From an uncultured Ignavibacteria bacterium (GTDB lineage Bacteria > Bacteroidota > Ignavibacteria > Kapaibacteriales > UBA2268): DNA of 6,604 bases. Shown here one piece after another: positions 1-6,604 of this stretch (position 1 is its first letter; the number at the start of each line of letters is the position of its first letter). Both the position numbers and the translations under genes were made by a program. The notes beneath the pieces were generated by a model. The model searched no databases. It saw only the letters and a program-made list of their open reading frames with translations, and was not told the origin of the DNA. The stretch spans positions 1 to 6,604 of the forward strand of contig CAIWET010000533.1 in NCBI GenBank assembly GCA_903911805.1, read 5' to 3'.

Positions 1-3
1 AAA

Positions 4-1695
4 ATGAATATTAAAGATTCAAAAATTTTGGTTCTCGGAGGTTGGGGGTTAGTTGGCTCTGCGATATGCAGACGCCTAATGGTCCACAATCCAGCGCAAA
101 TAATCGTAACTTCACTTCGTATGAGCGAAGCTGAAGATGCAGTAAATCAACTTAGAAATGAATTTCCGAATGCAAATCCAGAAATGTTTATTCCTGAATG
201 CGGAAATATCTTTGCAAGAAATGAACATAAGGACATGGATTGGAACGCAGTTTTATCTAATCCTGAAAGCAGAAAAACTGTAATTTCTGACATATTTAAT
301 GACTTAACAGACGAAGTTTTAAAAAATTCAGCATTATATACAGTTATTACTAAACATCAACCAGATGTTGTAATCGATTGTATAAATACTGCAACAGCAA
401 TTGCATACCAAGATATTTACAATACATCTAATACAGTAATCAGAGGAATTAAAAACAACAATCTCGATACAGAAGCTATAGAAAGATTATTATCTAGCTT
501 ATATATGCCGCAATTGATTCGCCACGTACAAATAGTTTATAAAGCTTTGCTTGATGCAAAAACAACTTTATTACTTAAAATTGGTACCAGCGGAACAGGT
601 GGAATGGGATTAAATATTCCTTATACACATTCAGAAGAAAGACCTTCTAAAGTATTATTAGCAAAAACAGCAGTAGCTGGAGCACAGACTTTATTACTTT
701 TCTTAATGGCAAGAACACCAAACGGACCAATAGTAAAAGAAGTAAAGCCAACAGCAACTATAGCTTGGAAAAGAATTGCTTATGATAAAGTATATAGAAA
801 AGGCAGACCAATTCCATTAGTAGATATGGAAATGGCAAATGCTAAAAGTGTAGGTGATTCATTTAAATTTGTTGATGAAACAGGCGTAAATATCACTGGA
901 AAAGATTTTGAATCAGTATTTATTGATACTGGAGAAAATGGAATTTTCTCACGTGGTGAATTCACAGCGATATCATCATTAGGTCAAATGGAAATTGTTA
1001 CACCTGAAGAAATAGCAGAATGTGCTGTATTCGAAATCAGTGGTGGCAATTCTGGAAAAGATGTAATCCAAGGAATGGATGCATTTACTTTAGGCCCAAC
1101 GTATCGCGGTGGTATACTACAAAATAGTGCAGTAAGACAAATTGATAAACTTGAAAAAGAACACGGAATCGACAGTGTTGCTTTCGAACTTTTAGGCCCA
1201 CCAAGATTATCAAAATTACTTTATGAAGCAAATATTATTAAAAGAATTTGCGGAAATATGAAAGCTTTTTTAAATACAACTCCGGAAGAAATGTCAGCTA
1301 AATCTTTAGCATTAGTTTCTGAAAATGGAGATTTAAGAGCCCAAATGCTATCAGTTGGATTAGCAGTAATGTTACCAGATGGCAAAAACTATCTAAGAGG
1401 CGTTGACGTAAAGATACCAGTAAAAACAGGGGACATAGAAATACCGGTAACTGAAAAAGAAATTGAAAAATGGTGCTTCGAAGGTTGGGTTGACTTAAGA
1501 ACAAAGAGCTTTATAGAATGGCAGCAGAGGATTACAAAAATAGTAAACCAGGTAGAATCAATACCTGCTTATGAAACAAGTTCAAGATATACTTATACTA
1601 AAGAGTATTGGGACAATTTTGAAACTTTTGATGAAGGAAAAATATCCGGATGGGTATTCGAATACGAAGACCACGGATGGAGATTTAAAAGATAA
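4..1695 (+). CDS. SDR-like NAD(P)-binding protein, atypical active site
   Basis: Predicted 563-residue cytoplasmic protein; I see no signal peptide or membrane segment. The N-terminus (residues 7-25) is a Rossmann beta-alpha unit with GGWGLVG at 12-18, which fits the GxxGxxG motif of short-chain dehydrogenases/reductases. Residues 116-131 (QPDVVIDCINTAT) look like the SDR beta-4 strand, where the cofactor-binding Asn-Ala usually lies. Residues 192-231 resemble the catalytic strand and helix: GTSG with Ser196, then LLAKTAVAGAQ with Lys221. The residue four before that Lys is Val217, not Tyr, so the classical YxxxK is absent; Tyr207 lies 14 residues upstream. At 563 residues it is about twice a classical SDR, and I do not recognise the C-terminal half (about 300-563). 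The ATG at 4 directly precedes the Rossmann strand, so the start is plausible, but its ribosome site lies outside the window. It could be an oxidoreductase, epimerase/dehydratase or a non-catalytic NAD(P)-binding protein; substrate unknown. The fold call is fairly sure, the function is not. Confidence 0.85.
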   Translation: MNIKDSKILVLGGWGLVGSAICRRLMVHNPAQIIVTSLRMSEAEDAVNQLRNEFPNANPEMFIPECGNIFARNEHKDMDWNAVLSNPESRKTVISDIFNDLTDEVLKNSALYTVITKHQPDVVIDCINTATAIAYQDIYNTSNTVIRGIKNNNLDTEAIERLLSSLYMPQLIRHVQIVYKALLDAKTTLLLKIGTSGTGGMGLNIPYTHSEERPSKVLLAKTAVAGAQTLLLFLMARTPNGPIVKEVKPTATIAWKRIAYDKVYRKGRPIPLVDMEMANAKSVGDSFKFVDETGVNITGKDFESVFIDTGENGIFSRGEFTAISSLGQMEIVTPEEIAECAVFEISGGNSGKDVIQGMDAFTLGPTYRGGILQNSAVRQIDKLEKEHGIDSVAFELLGPPRLSKLLYEANIIKRICGNMKAFLNTTPEEMSAKSLALVSENGDLRAQMLSVGLAVMLPDGKNYLRGVDVKIPVKTGDIEIPVTEKEIEKWCFEGWVDLRTKSFIEWQQRITKIVNQVESIPAYETSSRYTYTKEYWDNFETFDEGKISGWVFEYEDHGWRFKR

Positions 1696-1737
1696 TGAAA
1701 AAATTCACTTTAAATAATTTATTTATGTTTCATATTT

Positions 1738-1745
1738 TAAGGGGG
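1738..1745 (+). promoter_or_regulatory. Ribosome binding site of the large secreted protein
   Basis: TAAGGGGG differs from the ideal anti-Shine-Dalgarno complement TAAGGAGG at one position, where G can still wobble-pair with U of 16S rRNA. It ends nine bases before the ATG at 1755. This decides the start: the in-frame ATG at 1695 has only a weak GGAG at 1679-1682, twelve bases upstream, and would place twenty extra residues before the signal peptide. The site may sit in the loop of a short A/T stem (TTTTA at 1735-1739 with TAAAA at 1747-1751). Confidence 0.7.
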
Positions 1746-1754
1746 CTAAAACCC

Positions 1755-1817
1755 ATGAAAAAATATTTACTGCTAATCGTTGTCCTTATGGCAGGCACAT
1801 TTATGATGGCCAATGCT
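1755..1817 (+). other. Sec signal peptide of the large secreted protein
   Basis: Residues 1-21 have the three-part form of a signal peptidase I substrate: a basic MKK start, a hydrophobic core (YLLLIVVLMAGTFMM), and a small-residue cleavage motif ANA at 19-21 followed by ADNKDG. No lipobox cysteine follows the core, so it is not a lipoprotein. Cleavage after residue 21 is the likeliest; after Ala22 is also possible. Confidence 0.88.
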
Positions 1818-4800
1818 GCAGACAACAAGGATGGCATATTGAGAAAGTCAAATATACCAGAAGGTACTTTCCCAATCCCATTCTCACCAACAGGTGGATC
1901 GACTCAAGCACCGGCAGTTTCAACAGGATACTATTTTGTTGATTCCGATGATGAAGCATCTGACTATTGGAGACCAAATCCAGAAATTATCGATACTAGT
2001 ATCGACGTAAATTTATGGAGAAGAATCGAAGCTGGTCCAAGAATGAGAGACCCTCAGTATTGGATAGACAACCCATCTGAAGGTTTAAGATACTTCAGAA
2101 ATCCTTATTTCCCAGTAGCTGGAAGTATGTTTGATCATACAAATCCAAGAACACAGGATACAACAGATAACGCTATCGCTGGTCCTATTCCAATCGGATT
2201 TGGTTTCTATTTCAATGGTTTACGTTATGACTCATTCTATGTAGGATCTAACGGTATTATCGGTTTGACCAATAGAAGATACACATATGACGGTGGCCAA
2301 AGAACTGGTTATGACAATATGTCAATGGATTATTATGCAAGACCTTTTACAGGAGACGCATTAACAGATCCTAATCCAGATGATTTTGGTTTTACTTATG
2401 CTATTCACGGAAGTAGTGCTGCTCCTAACCAAAATCAATTAGGTGGTATCAGAACTACAGGCGGAACATTTGGTTCATTAAGTACAGCTCATAAAGCAGC
2501 AGTTATTGCTCCTTTCTTTGGTGATTTGAACTTATCACAGTATAACAAAACATCAAAACAACCAGAAGATGAAGGTAAAGTATATTTCAAACGTTCAAAC
2601 AGTGCTGATAAACTTATTGTTTATTTCATCAATGTTTCTCCAGTAAATGCTTTATCAACTAATGGTGGTACATATTCAATGCCTTATGATTTAAGAGCTG
2701 GCGATAACAACTACGTAAGTGCTTCAGCACAGGTAGTAATTAATCGTTTAGATTCTTCTATCACTATTCAATATGAAACATTCACAGGTATGGTTATTTA
2801 TAATAACGTAGCAACATCAGCTGCAGCAATTTTCCGTTATAACACTACATCAGGTGTTAGAGGTTTTGCTCGTCACGTGAATTATAAGAAAAACTTATTA
2901 ACAGGTGCTATTACTTTTGAAACACCTTGGGCTGCTGCTTCAGTTACAAATGCTGAATACGAACAAAGAACTCAATATTATTCAAAATTAGTTGATCCTA
3001 CAAAAGTTTTCCCAAGAAACTCAATGGCAGTTAAATTCAAACAGTGGAAAAACACAGTTAGAATTCACTCTATGCAATATATGGTTAGAGAATCTGACCC
3101 AACTAAAAACAATACAGGTAGCTTAGACTTTACTAAAAAAGTTACAACTACTGATGATTATGAAATTTTAGCAGGTGAATCACTTATTGGTGCAATTCAA
3201 CCAGTTGGTATTATCCAAAACCTTACAAATGACATCCAAGGTCAAAAAGGTGTTAACTTCCAACCACAACAATTACAGTTTAAAGCTAAATTCAGAATCG
3301 TAAATGAAGCAACAAATAAAGTTGTTTATAACCGTTCAGTAAACATTGACTCTTTATGTTTAGCATTACCACAGGATAAATACGCTCAAGTACCTGGTGG
3401 ATGTAATTCAGATATGACAGTAAGAATCAGATATTCAAACTCAGCAGGTGATTCATTAGTATTCCCTTCAGGTATGAATGGTGTTCCTTCTTACATGTTT
3501 GTTAGAGTATTCTTCCCACCATTTGAACCAAACGAATTCGTTTCTGGTCACATTGGTCGTTTACGTTCATACGTAATTGCAGATCCAATCAACCCAAGAA
3601 CTGGTATCGGATATTCAGATGAATGGCCTTTTGATGATACATCTAGTACTAGATTATTCTCATTAAGAAGATTTACAAAAGACGAAAGATTTAATGACGA
3701 CGTTTCTACCTTCCACATTATCGGTAGAACTCCAATGCCTTCAACTTTGAAATGGGTTAATATTGACGCAGAAGTTCAAGCAGGCGACGAAGTTTCCTGG
3801 AACCCACTTCCACCAAGAGGTAAATTTAAAGAAACTACTTTAATTGACTTTAAAGTTGATACTACAGATCAAGAATATACAAGATTATGGAACAGAATGC
3901 AAGCTTCTGAATATGATTCACCTGTTATCAGAATGAACCGTATGACTTTAAATAACACTGAACCTTTAAAATCTCCTGCAGAAGATGGTGATGAAATTAG
4001 ATCATTCCCAATCGACTTAAGAAAAAGAGTTGGTGCAGTATTAACAGTATCTTTCCAAAGAACAGCAAAACAATCAGATTGGCCAAGAGGCTGGAATGAT
4101 ATGTCATTGATTGGTCCAGAACCAAGAACAGTTGTTAACACTGACGTATTTATGCCTTGGACACAATATGGTAATGCAGTATCAAAATATTTTGATCAAA
4201 TTGCAGTAGAATTTGCAAAACCATCAACAGACGGTATTAATGGTATCACAAACATCGTTGCAGCAAACTGGAGAGTTCACCCTAGAAGAGGCGGAGCATC
4301 ACCAGAAACTAAAATGGCTGCTTACTCATTATTCGGTGGTGGTGGTAATTATAGAGGTTTCTTAGAATCAGATAAAGATTCATCTTTAGCATTAGAAGAT
4401 GCTACAAAGAGATATTTAAATGGTTTAAGAGCTAACTATTTTGACGACGGTATTGATTATGAATTCAGAAAAGCATTTATTGCTATTCCTGATACATTTA
4501 TCAATTCTCCTAAAGAAGGTGCTAAAAACTTTAGATTTAGAGTTAAAGTTTGGGCAATGAACCACAAATTAAAAACAGGTTGTATTACTTGTATTCCTGA
4601 TGATAACGATGATTTCTTCGTTGATAACATAAGAATTTTATACAAAGCAGAAATTGCTGACGTTGAAGTTCAAAGTGCAAAAATTATTTGGCCTTATACA
4701 GTTGTTCCTGCTTCACAGGCAACTAAAGTTCCAGTAAGAGTAACTGTAAGTAATAACACTTCAGTTGATGCACCTATGTTCACTATTAAAGCAAAAATCT

Positions 4801-6563
4801 TTAGAAAAAATGACTTTGACGCTATGTATTTCTCATTGGATAGCAATCCAGTTAAAGAACGCAGAAGCTATGACTCAGCAAGAAGAGAATTGAATCAATA
4901 TGGCGTTTATTGCCGCGTTGAACAGCTTCCTTTCTTACGTCCTGGTATTGAAATTCAACGTCCTATGCCATCCTGGAACGCAAGATTATCAGGTCCTGGT
5001 AAATACGTTTTAGTTGCTAACATTATCGTTCCTGGTGGAGACTTAGAACCAACAAACGATACAACATACAGTGAATTCGAAATTAAATTTGGTGACGTTT
5101 TTGCTTATGATAATCCACAGTCACCTAGAAATGACGTACCGGATGCAGCTTTTGCTGGTGTTAACGGTCGTGGTTTAAATATGTATGCAAGAGCTGAAGG
5201 TGGAACTGGTACAGTTAATGGCCCTAACGGATATGTATATCCATTAGAATGGGCTGGCGGTGCTACTGGTGGTAACGGTTCAGGTACAATTGCTATGAGA
5301 TTTACTCTTTCAGCATCTGATACAATTTACGGTTATCAAGCATTCTTTGCTCCATTAAACCAAGCTCCTGATGCTATTGCTTACGCAATTTATGATGACC
5401 AAGGTCAACCTGGCTTGATCAAAACTGGTTCATTGATGTATAAAGATCGTGGATGGGATGATAAGAGAAATGATTTATTCTACGATCAATATGTAACTGT
5501 ATTATTAAAGAAACCTATGGTGTTACCTTCAGGTACTTATTGGTTAGCAATATCTCAGTTAGGTGAAACTGGTCTTGAATTAGGTGCTTCTAAAGCTAGA
5601 ATGGGTATGAGAACATTATCTATTTATGTTCCACCTCCGATAACTATGGGTGGTGCAGTTGGTGCAGCTGGTATTCACTTAATGATTGACAAAACATTTA
5701 GAAAAACCAATCCTAACGGTGACTTTATTAATGATAACGTATTTGCTTTTGAAAATACAAGAGGAAGCGGTCAATGGACACAGTTTATGCCAAGTCAAGG
5801 TAACCCAGGTTATCCTCACTTACATCACTATGGCTTAACACCTGCTGATAACTATTCAACAGCTACATTATCTCGTGGTACTTGGATTCCTATGTTACGT
5901 CCTTATTTAGGTCCAAGACAATCATTTACAACAGCAAATCAAGTTTGCTCTGATGATCAAATAAGAATTCCTGTTGAATTATCATACTTTGACGGTCAAG
6001 CTAGAAATAATGGCGTTGAATTAATGTGGGAAACTGCATCAGAAATCAGCAACCACGGTTTCTATGTTGAAAAAAGAGTTGGTACAACTGAAGAAACTGA
6101 ATGGTCAACTATCGGTTTCGTAAAAGGCGCTGGTACATCAAGCAGTGTAAACAGATATAACTTTACAGATTCTAAAGTAGTTAATGGTTCAGCATATCAA
6201 TATCGTTTACGTCAAGTTGACGTTGATGGTGCTCAATCTTGCTCTTCATATTCTAAAGTTGTTACTTTAGTATTTGAAAATGCTCCTGAATTATCTTTAG
6301 AACAAAACTTACCTAACCCATTTAATTCAAATACAACTATTGCATTTAATTTACCAGCTAAATCAAATGTAAAATTAGAAGTATTAGACATCTATGGTAA
6401 TGTTATCAATACATTAACAAACGGTGAATTATCTGCTAACAGATATGAATATACTTGGAATGGTGCTGATATGAGTGGTAAATCAGTTGTAAGTGGTACT
6501 TACATCTATAGATTAACTGCTGGTAATGAAACAAGAACAGGCAAAATGACTTTAGTTCGTTAA
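1755..6563 (+). CDS. Large T9SS-secreted multidomain surface protein
   Basis: Predicted 1602-residue protein exported by Sec and then the type IX secretion system, to be surface-anchored or released. Domains, numbered from the ATG at 1755: signal peptide 1-21; aromatic, acidic segment about 58-141; nidogen-like beta domain about 140-377; unassigned middle about 390-690; jelly-roll/MAM-like region about 693-965 ending in DDFFVDNIRI; CARDB/Ig-like region about 968-1112; a second beta-sandwich-like region about 1113-1400 containing DQGQPG (1215-1220) and PSGTYWLAIS; FN3-like module about 1406-1509; type A sorting domain 1513-1602. I see no catalytic motif of a protease, glycosidase or nuclease, so an adhesive or structural role is most likely; that is inference. 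The start at 1755 is chosen for its ribosome site and signal peptide; the frame stays open back to an ATG at 1695 that overlaps the upstream stop. The frame is intact to its TAA. It follows the SDR-like gene by 59 bp on the same strand, so cotranscription is possible but unproven. Only a few cysteines are present, including a CxxC at 943-946. Glycine is mostly GGT and ATA is rare, suggesting high expression. Confidence 0.92.
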   Translation: MKKYLLLIVVLMAGTFMMANAADNKDGILRKSNIPEGTFPIPFSPTGGSTQAPAVSTGYYFVDSDDEASDYWRPNPEIIDTSIDVNLWRRIEAGPRMRDPQYWIDNPSEGLRYFRNPYFPVAGSMFDHTNPRTQDTTDNAIAGPIPIGFGFYFNGLRYDSFYVGSNGIIGLTNRRYTYDGGQRTGYDNMSMDYYARPFTGDALTDPNPDDFGFTYAIHGSSAAPNQNQLGGIRTTGGTFGSLSTAHKAAVIAPFFGDLNLSQYNKTSKQPEDEGKVYFKRSNSADKLIVYFINVSPVNALSTNGGTYSMPYDLRAGDNNYVSASAQVVINRLDSSITIQYETFTGMVIYNNVATSAAAIFRYNTTSGVRGFARHVNYKKNLLTGAITFETPWAAASVTNAEYEQRTQYYSKLVDPTKVFPRNSMAVKFKQWKNTVRIHSMQYMVRESDPTKNNTGSLDFTKKVTTTDDYEILAGESLIGAIQPVGIIQNLTNDIQGQKGVNFQPQQLQFKAKFRIVNEATNKVVYNRSVNIDSLCLALPQDKYAQVPGGCNSDMTVRIRYSNSAGDSLVFPSGMNGVPSYMFVRVFFPPFEPNEFVSGHIGRLRSYVIADPINPRTGIGYSDEWPFDDTSSTRLFSLRRFTKDERFNDDVSTFHIIGRTPMPSTLKWVNIDAEVQAGDEVSWNPLPPRGKFKETTLIDFKVDTTDQEYTRLWNRMQASEYDSPVIRMNRMTLNNTEPLKSPAEDGDEIRSFPIDLRKRVGAVLTVSFQRTAKQSDWPRGWNDMSLIGPEPRTVVNTDVFMPWTQYGNAVSKYFDQIAVEFAKPSTDGINGITNIVAANWRVHPRRGGASPETKMAAYSLFGGGGNYRGFLESDKDSSLALEDATKRYLNGLRANYFDDGIDYEFRKAFIAIPDTFINSPKEGAKNFRFRVKVWAMNHKLKTGCITCIPDDNDDFFVDNIRILYKAEIADVEVQSAKIIWPYTVVPASQATKVPVRVTVSNNTSVDAPMFTIKAKIFRKNDFDAMYFSLDSNPVKERRSYDSARRELNQYGVYCRVEQLPFLRPGIEIQRPMPSWNARLSGPGKYVLVANIIVPGGDLEPTNDTTYSEFEIKFGDVFAYDNPQSPRNDVPDAAFAGVNGRGLNMYARAEGGTGTVNGPNGYVYPLEWAGGATGGNGSGTIAMRFTLSASDTIYGYQAFFAPLNQAPDAIAYAIYDDQGQPGLIKTGSLMYKDRGWDDKRNDLFYDQYVTVLLKKPMVLPSGTYWLAISQLGETGLELGASKARMGMRTLSIYVPPPITMGGAVGAAGIHLMIDKTFRKTNPNGDFINDNVFAFENTRGSGQWTQFMPSQGNPGYPHLHHYGLTPADNYSTATLSRGTWIPMLRPYLGPRQSFTTANQVCSDDQIRIPVELSYFDGQARNNGVELMWETASEISNHGFYVEKRVGTTEETEWSTIGFVKGAGTSSSVNRYNFTDSKVVNGSAYQYRLRQVDVDGAQSCSSYSKVVTLVFENAPELSLEQNLPNPFNSNTTIAFNLPAKSNVKLEVLDIYGNVINTLTNGELSANRYEYTWNGADMSGKSVVSGTYIYRLTAGNETRTGKMTLVR
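2172..2886 (+). other. Nidogen (NIDO)-like beta domain
   Basis: About residues 140-377 of the large protein. The domain begins with IPIGFGFYFNGLRYDSFYVG followed by SNGIIGL (165-171), the 'F-x-F-y-F/G ... SNG-x-I' entry common in secreted FCB proteins. AAVIAPFFGDLN (248-259) then matches the 'iaPfwaDid' core seen in NIDO domains. GKVYFKRS and DKLIVYFINV follow, and QVVINRLDSSITIQY (326-340) matches the 'FQv.l...g.I.f.Y' end strand. The order and spacing of these elements support the assignment, though it is made by eye. NIDO domains are extracellular and usually found in adhesive or matrix proteins. Confidence 0.6.
3831..4649 (+). other. Jelly-roll / MAM-like region
   Basis: About residues 693-965. 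The assignment rests on IRSFPIDLRKRVGAVLTVSF (from residue 748), which resembles the 'S..idLs...a.LsF' strand pair; FDQIAVEF (813-820), which resembles 'D.L.Ve.S'; and FRFRVKVWA followed by DDFFVDNIRI (952-961), the 'D.f.iDNi.i' closing strand of MAM and related jelly-rolls. Such domains in T9SS cargo commonly bind ligands or carbohydrates; the ligand here is unknown. The long stretch between the second and last motifs makes the boundaries uncertain. Confidence 0.45.
4656..5090 (+). other. CARDB/Ig-like beta-sandwich region
   Basis: About residues 968-1112. ADVEVQSAKI opens it, then KVPVRVTVSNNTSVDAPMFT, where a strand is followed by a polar 'N-N' turn as in CARDB ('v.v.V.N.G...a..f.v'), and it closes with GKYVLVANIIVPGGDLEP and NDTTYSEFEIKF, matching the family's '..D.d.tND..s..i.i' ending. 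This module is typical of bacterial surface proteins and probably acts as a spacer or adhesion unit. Assigned by eye. Confidence 0.5.
5970..6281 (+). other. FN3-like module preceding the sorting domain
   Basis: About residues 1406-1509. PVELSYFDGQ is followed by a hydrophobic strand with Trp1425 in MWETASE, then NHGFYVEKR (1433-1441), a 'W.tIGFVKGAGTSS' strand, and YRLRQVDVDG (1483-1492). This series is the well-known module that sits directly before T9SS sorting domains in many FCB secreted proteins. It is probably a structural spacer that presents the sorting domain to the outer-membrane translocon. Confidence 0.8.
6291..6560 (+). other. T9SS type A C-terminal sorting domain
   Basis: Residues 1513-1602, about 90 residues, the usual length. 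It opens with LEQNLPNPFNSNTTI (the N-P-F/N box at 1521-1524), continues through a FlgD-like Ig core with DIYGN (1545-1549) and SGTYIYRL (from 1580), and ends in KMTLVR at the extreme C-terminus. In this family the domain is recognised by the T9SS outer-membrane machinery and often removed by the PorU sortase on export. Its completeness shows that the gene is not truncated at the 3' end. Confidence 0.93.
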
Positions 6564-6604
6564 TCCTAATCTTTTTTCTTGAAAACTTAAGAGGCAGTCT
6601 AAAA

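Noticed and set aside
780..965. Antisense open frame of 61 codons inside the SDR-like gene
   Set aside because: It lies wholly inside a well-supported gene, shows no domain or ribosome site, and its Ser/Phe/Pro-rich composition is what the reverse complement of this A-rich coding sequence would give. The same applies to the antisense frame at 1298-1504.
1724..1731. TATGTTTC as a Bacteroidota-type -7 promoter element (TAnnTTTG) for the second gene
   Set aside because: It lacks the final G and has no TTG/TTTG element at the expected distance upstream. In such A+T-rich DNA this partial match is expected by chance, so an independent promoter is not shown.
1695..1754. A separate small peptide gene starting at ATG 1695
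   Set aside because: The frame runs without a stop into the large gene, so it cannot be an independent peptide. It can only be an N-terminal extension.
3869..4141. Antisense open frame of 90 codons inside the secreted-protein gene
   Set aside because: A shadow of the large gene with no recognisable motif. The antisense frame at 4457-4645 was dropped for the same reason.
6564..6604. Possible transcription terminator after the secreted-protein gene
   Set aside because: There is a T-run at about 6573-6578 and a possible four-pair TCTT/AAGA arm, but no G+C-rich stem precedes the T-run. A terminator may lie beyond the window.

Overview
The window (6604 bp, A+T-rich) holds two genes on the + strand and almost nothing else. 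Both point to a member of the Fibrobacteres-Chlorobi-Bacteroidetes (FCB) group. The best clue is the C-terminus of the second gene. It is a type A sorting domain of the type IX secretion system (T9SS), with the 'NLPNPFNSNTTI' opening, a FlgD-like Ig core and a 'KMTLVR' end. That form, together with the preceding 'IPVELSYF...W-E-T-A-S-E...GFYVEKR' module, is typical of Ignavibacteria, Kapabacteria and relatives. Placement below the FCB group is inference.

Layout: 4-1695 encodes a 563-residue cytoplasmic protein. It has an N-terminal Rossmann nucleotide-binding motif and the outline of a short-chain dehydrogenase/reductase (SDR), but the expected catalytic Tyr is not where a classical YxxxK would put it. 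After its stop codon comes a 59-bp A+T-rich gap with a strong Shine-Dalgarno-like stretch at 1738-1745. The second gene runs from 1755 to 6563 and encodes a 1602-residue secreted multidomain protein. In order it has a signal peptide, an aromatic-rich N-terminal segment, a nidogen (NIDO)-like beta domain, a long unassigned middle, a jelly-roll (MAM-like) region, a CARDB/Ig-like region, a second beta-sandwich-like region, an FN3-like module and the T9SS sorting domain. The last 41 bp are non-coding with no convincing terminator.

How they work together: the large protein should cross the inner membrane by Sec and the outer membrane by T9SS, and end up on the cell surface or released. Its domains suggest adhesion or structure rather than catalysis. 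The upstream gene looks like housekeeping or specialised metabolism. Apart from orientation and close spacing, nothing ties its function to the secreted protein. The two genes differ visibly in codon use, so they may be expressed at very different levels. I see no mobile element, CRISPR array, RNA gene or clear novel system. The more interesting points are the atypical SDR active site, the unassigned middle of the large protein, and the choice between two tandem in-frame starts for it.
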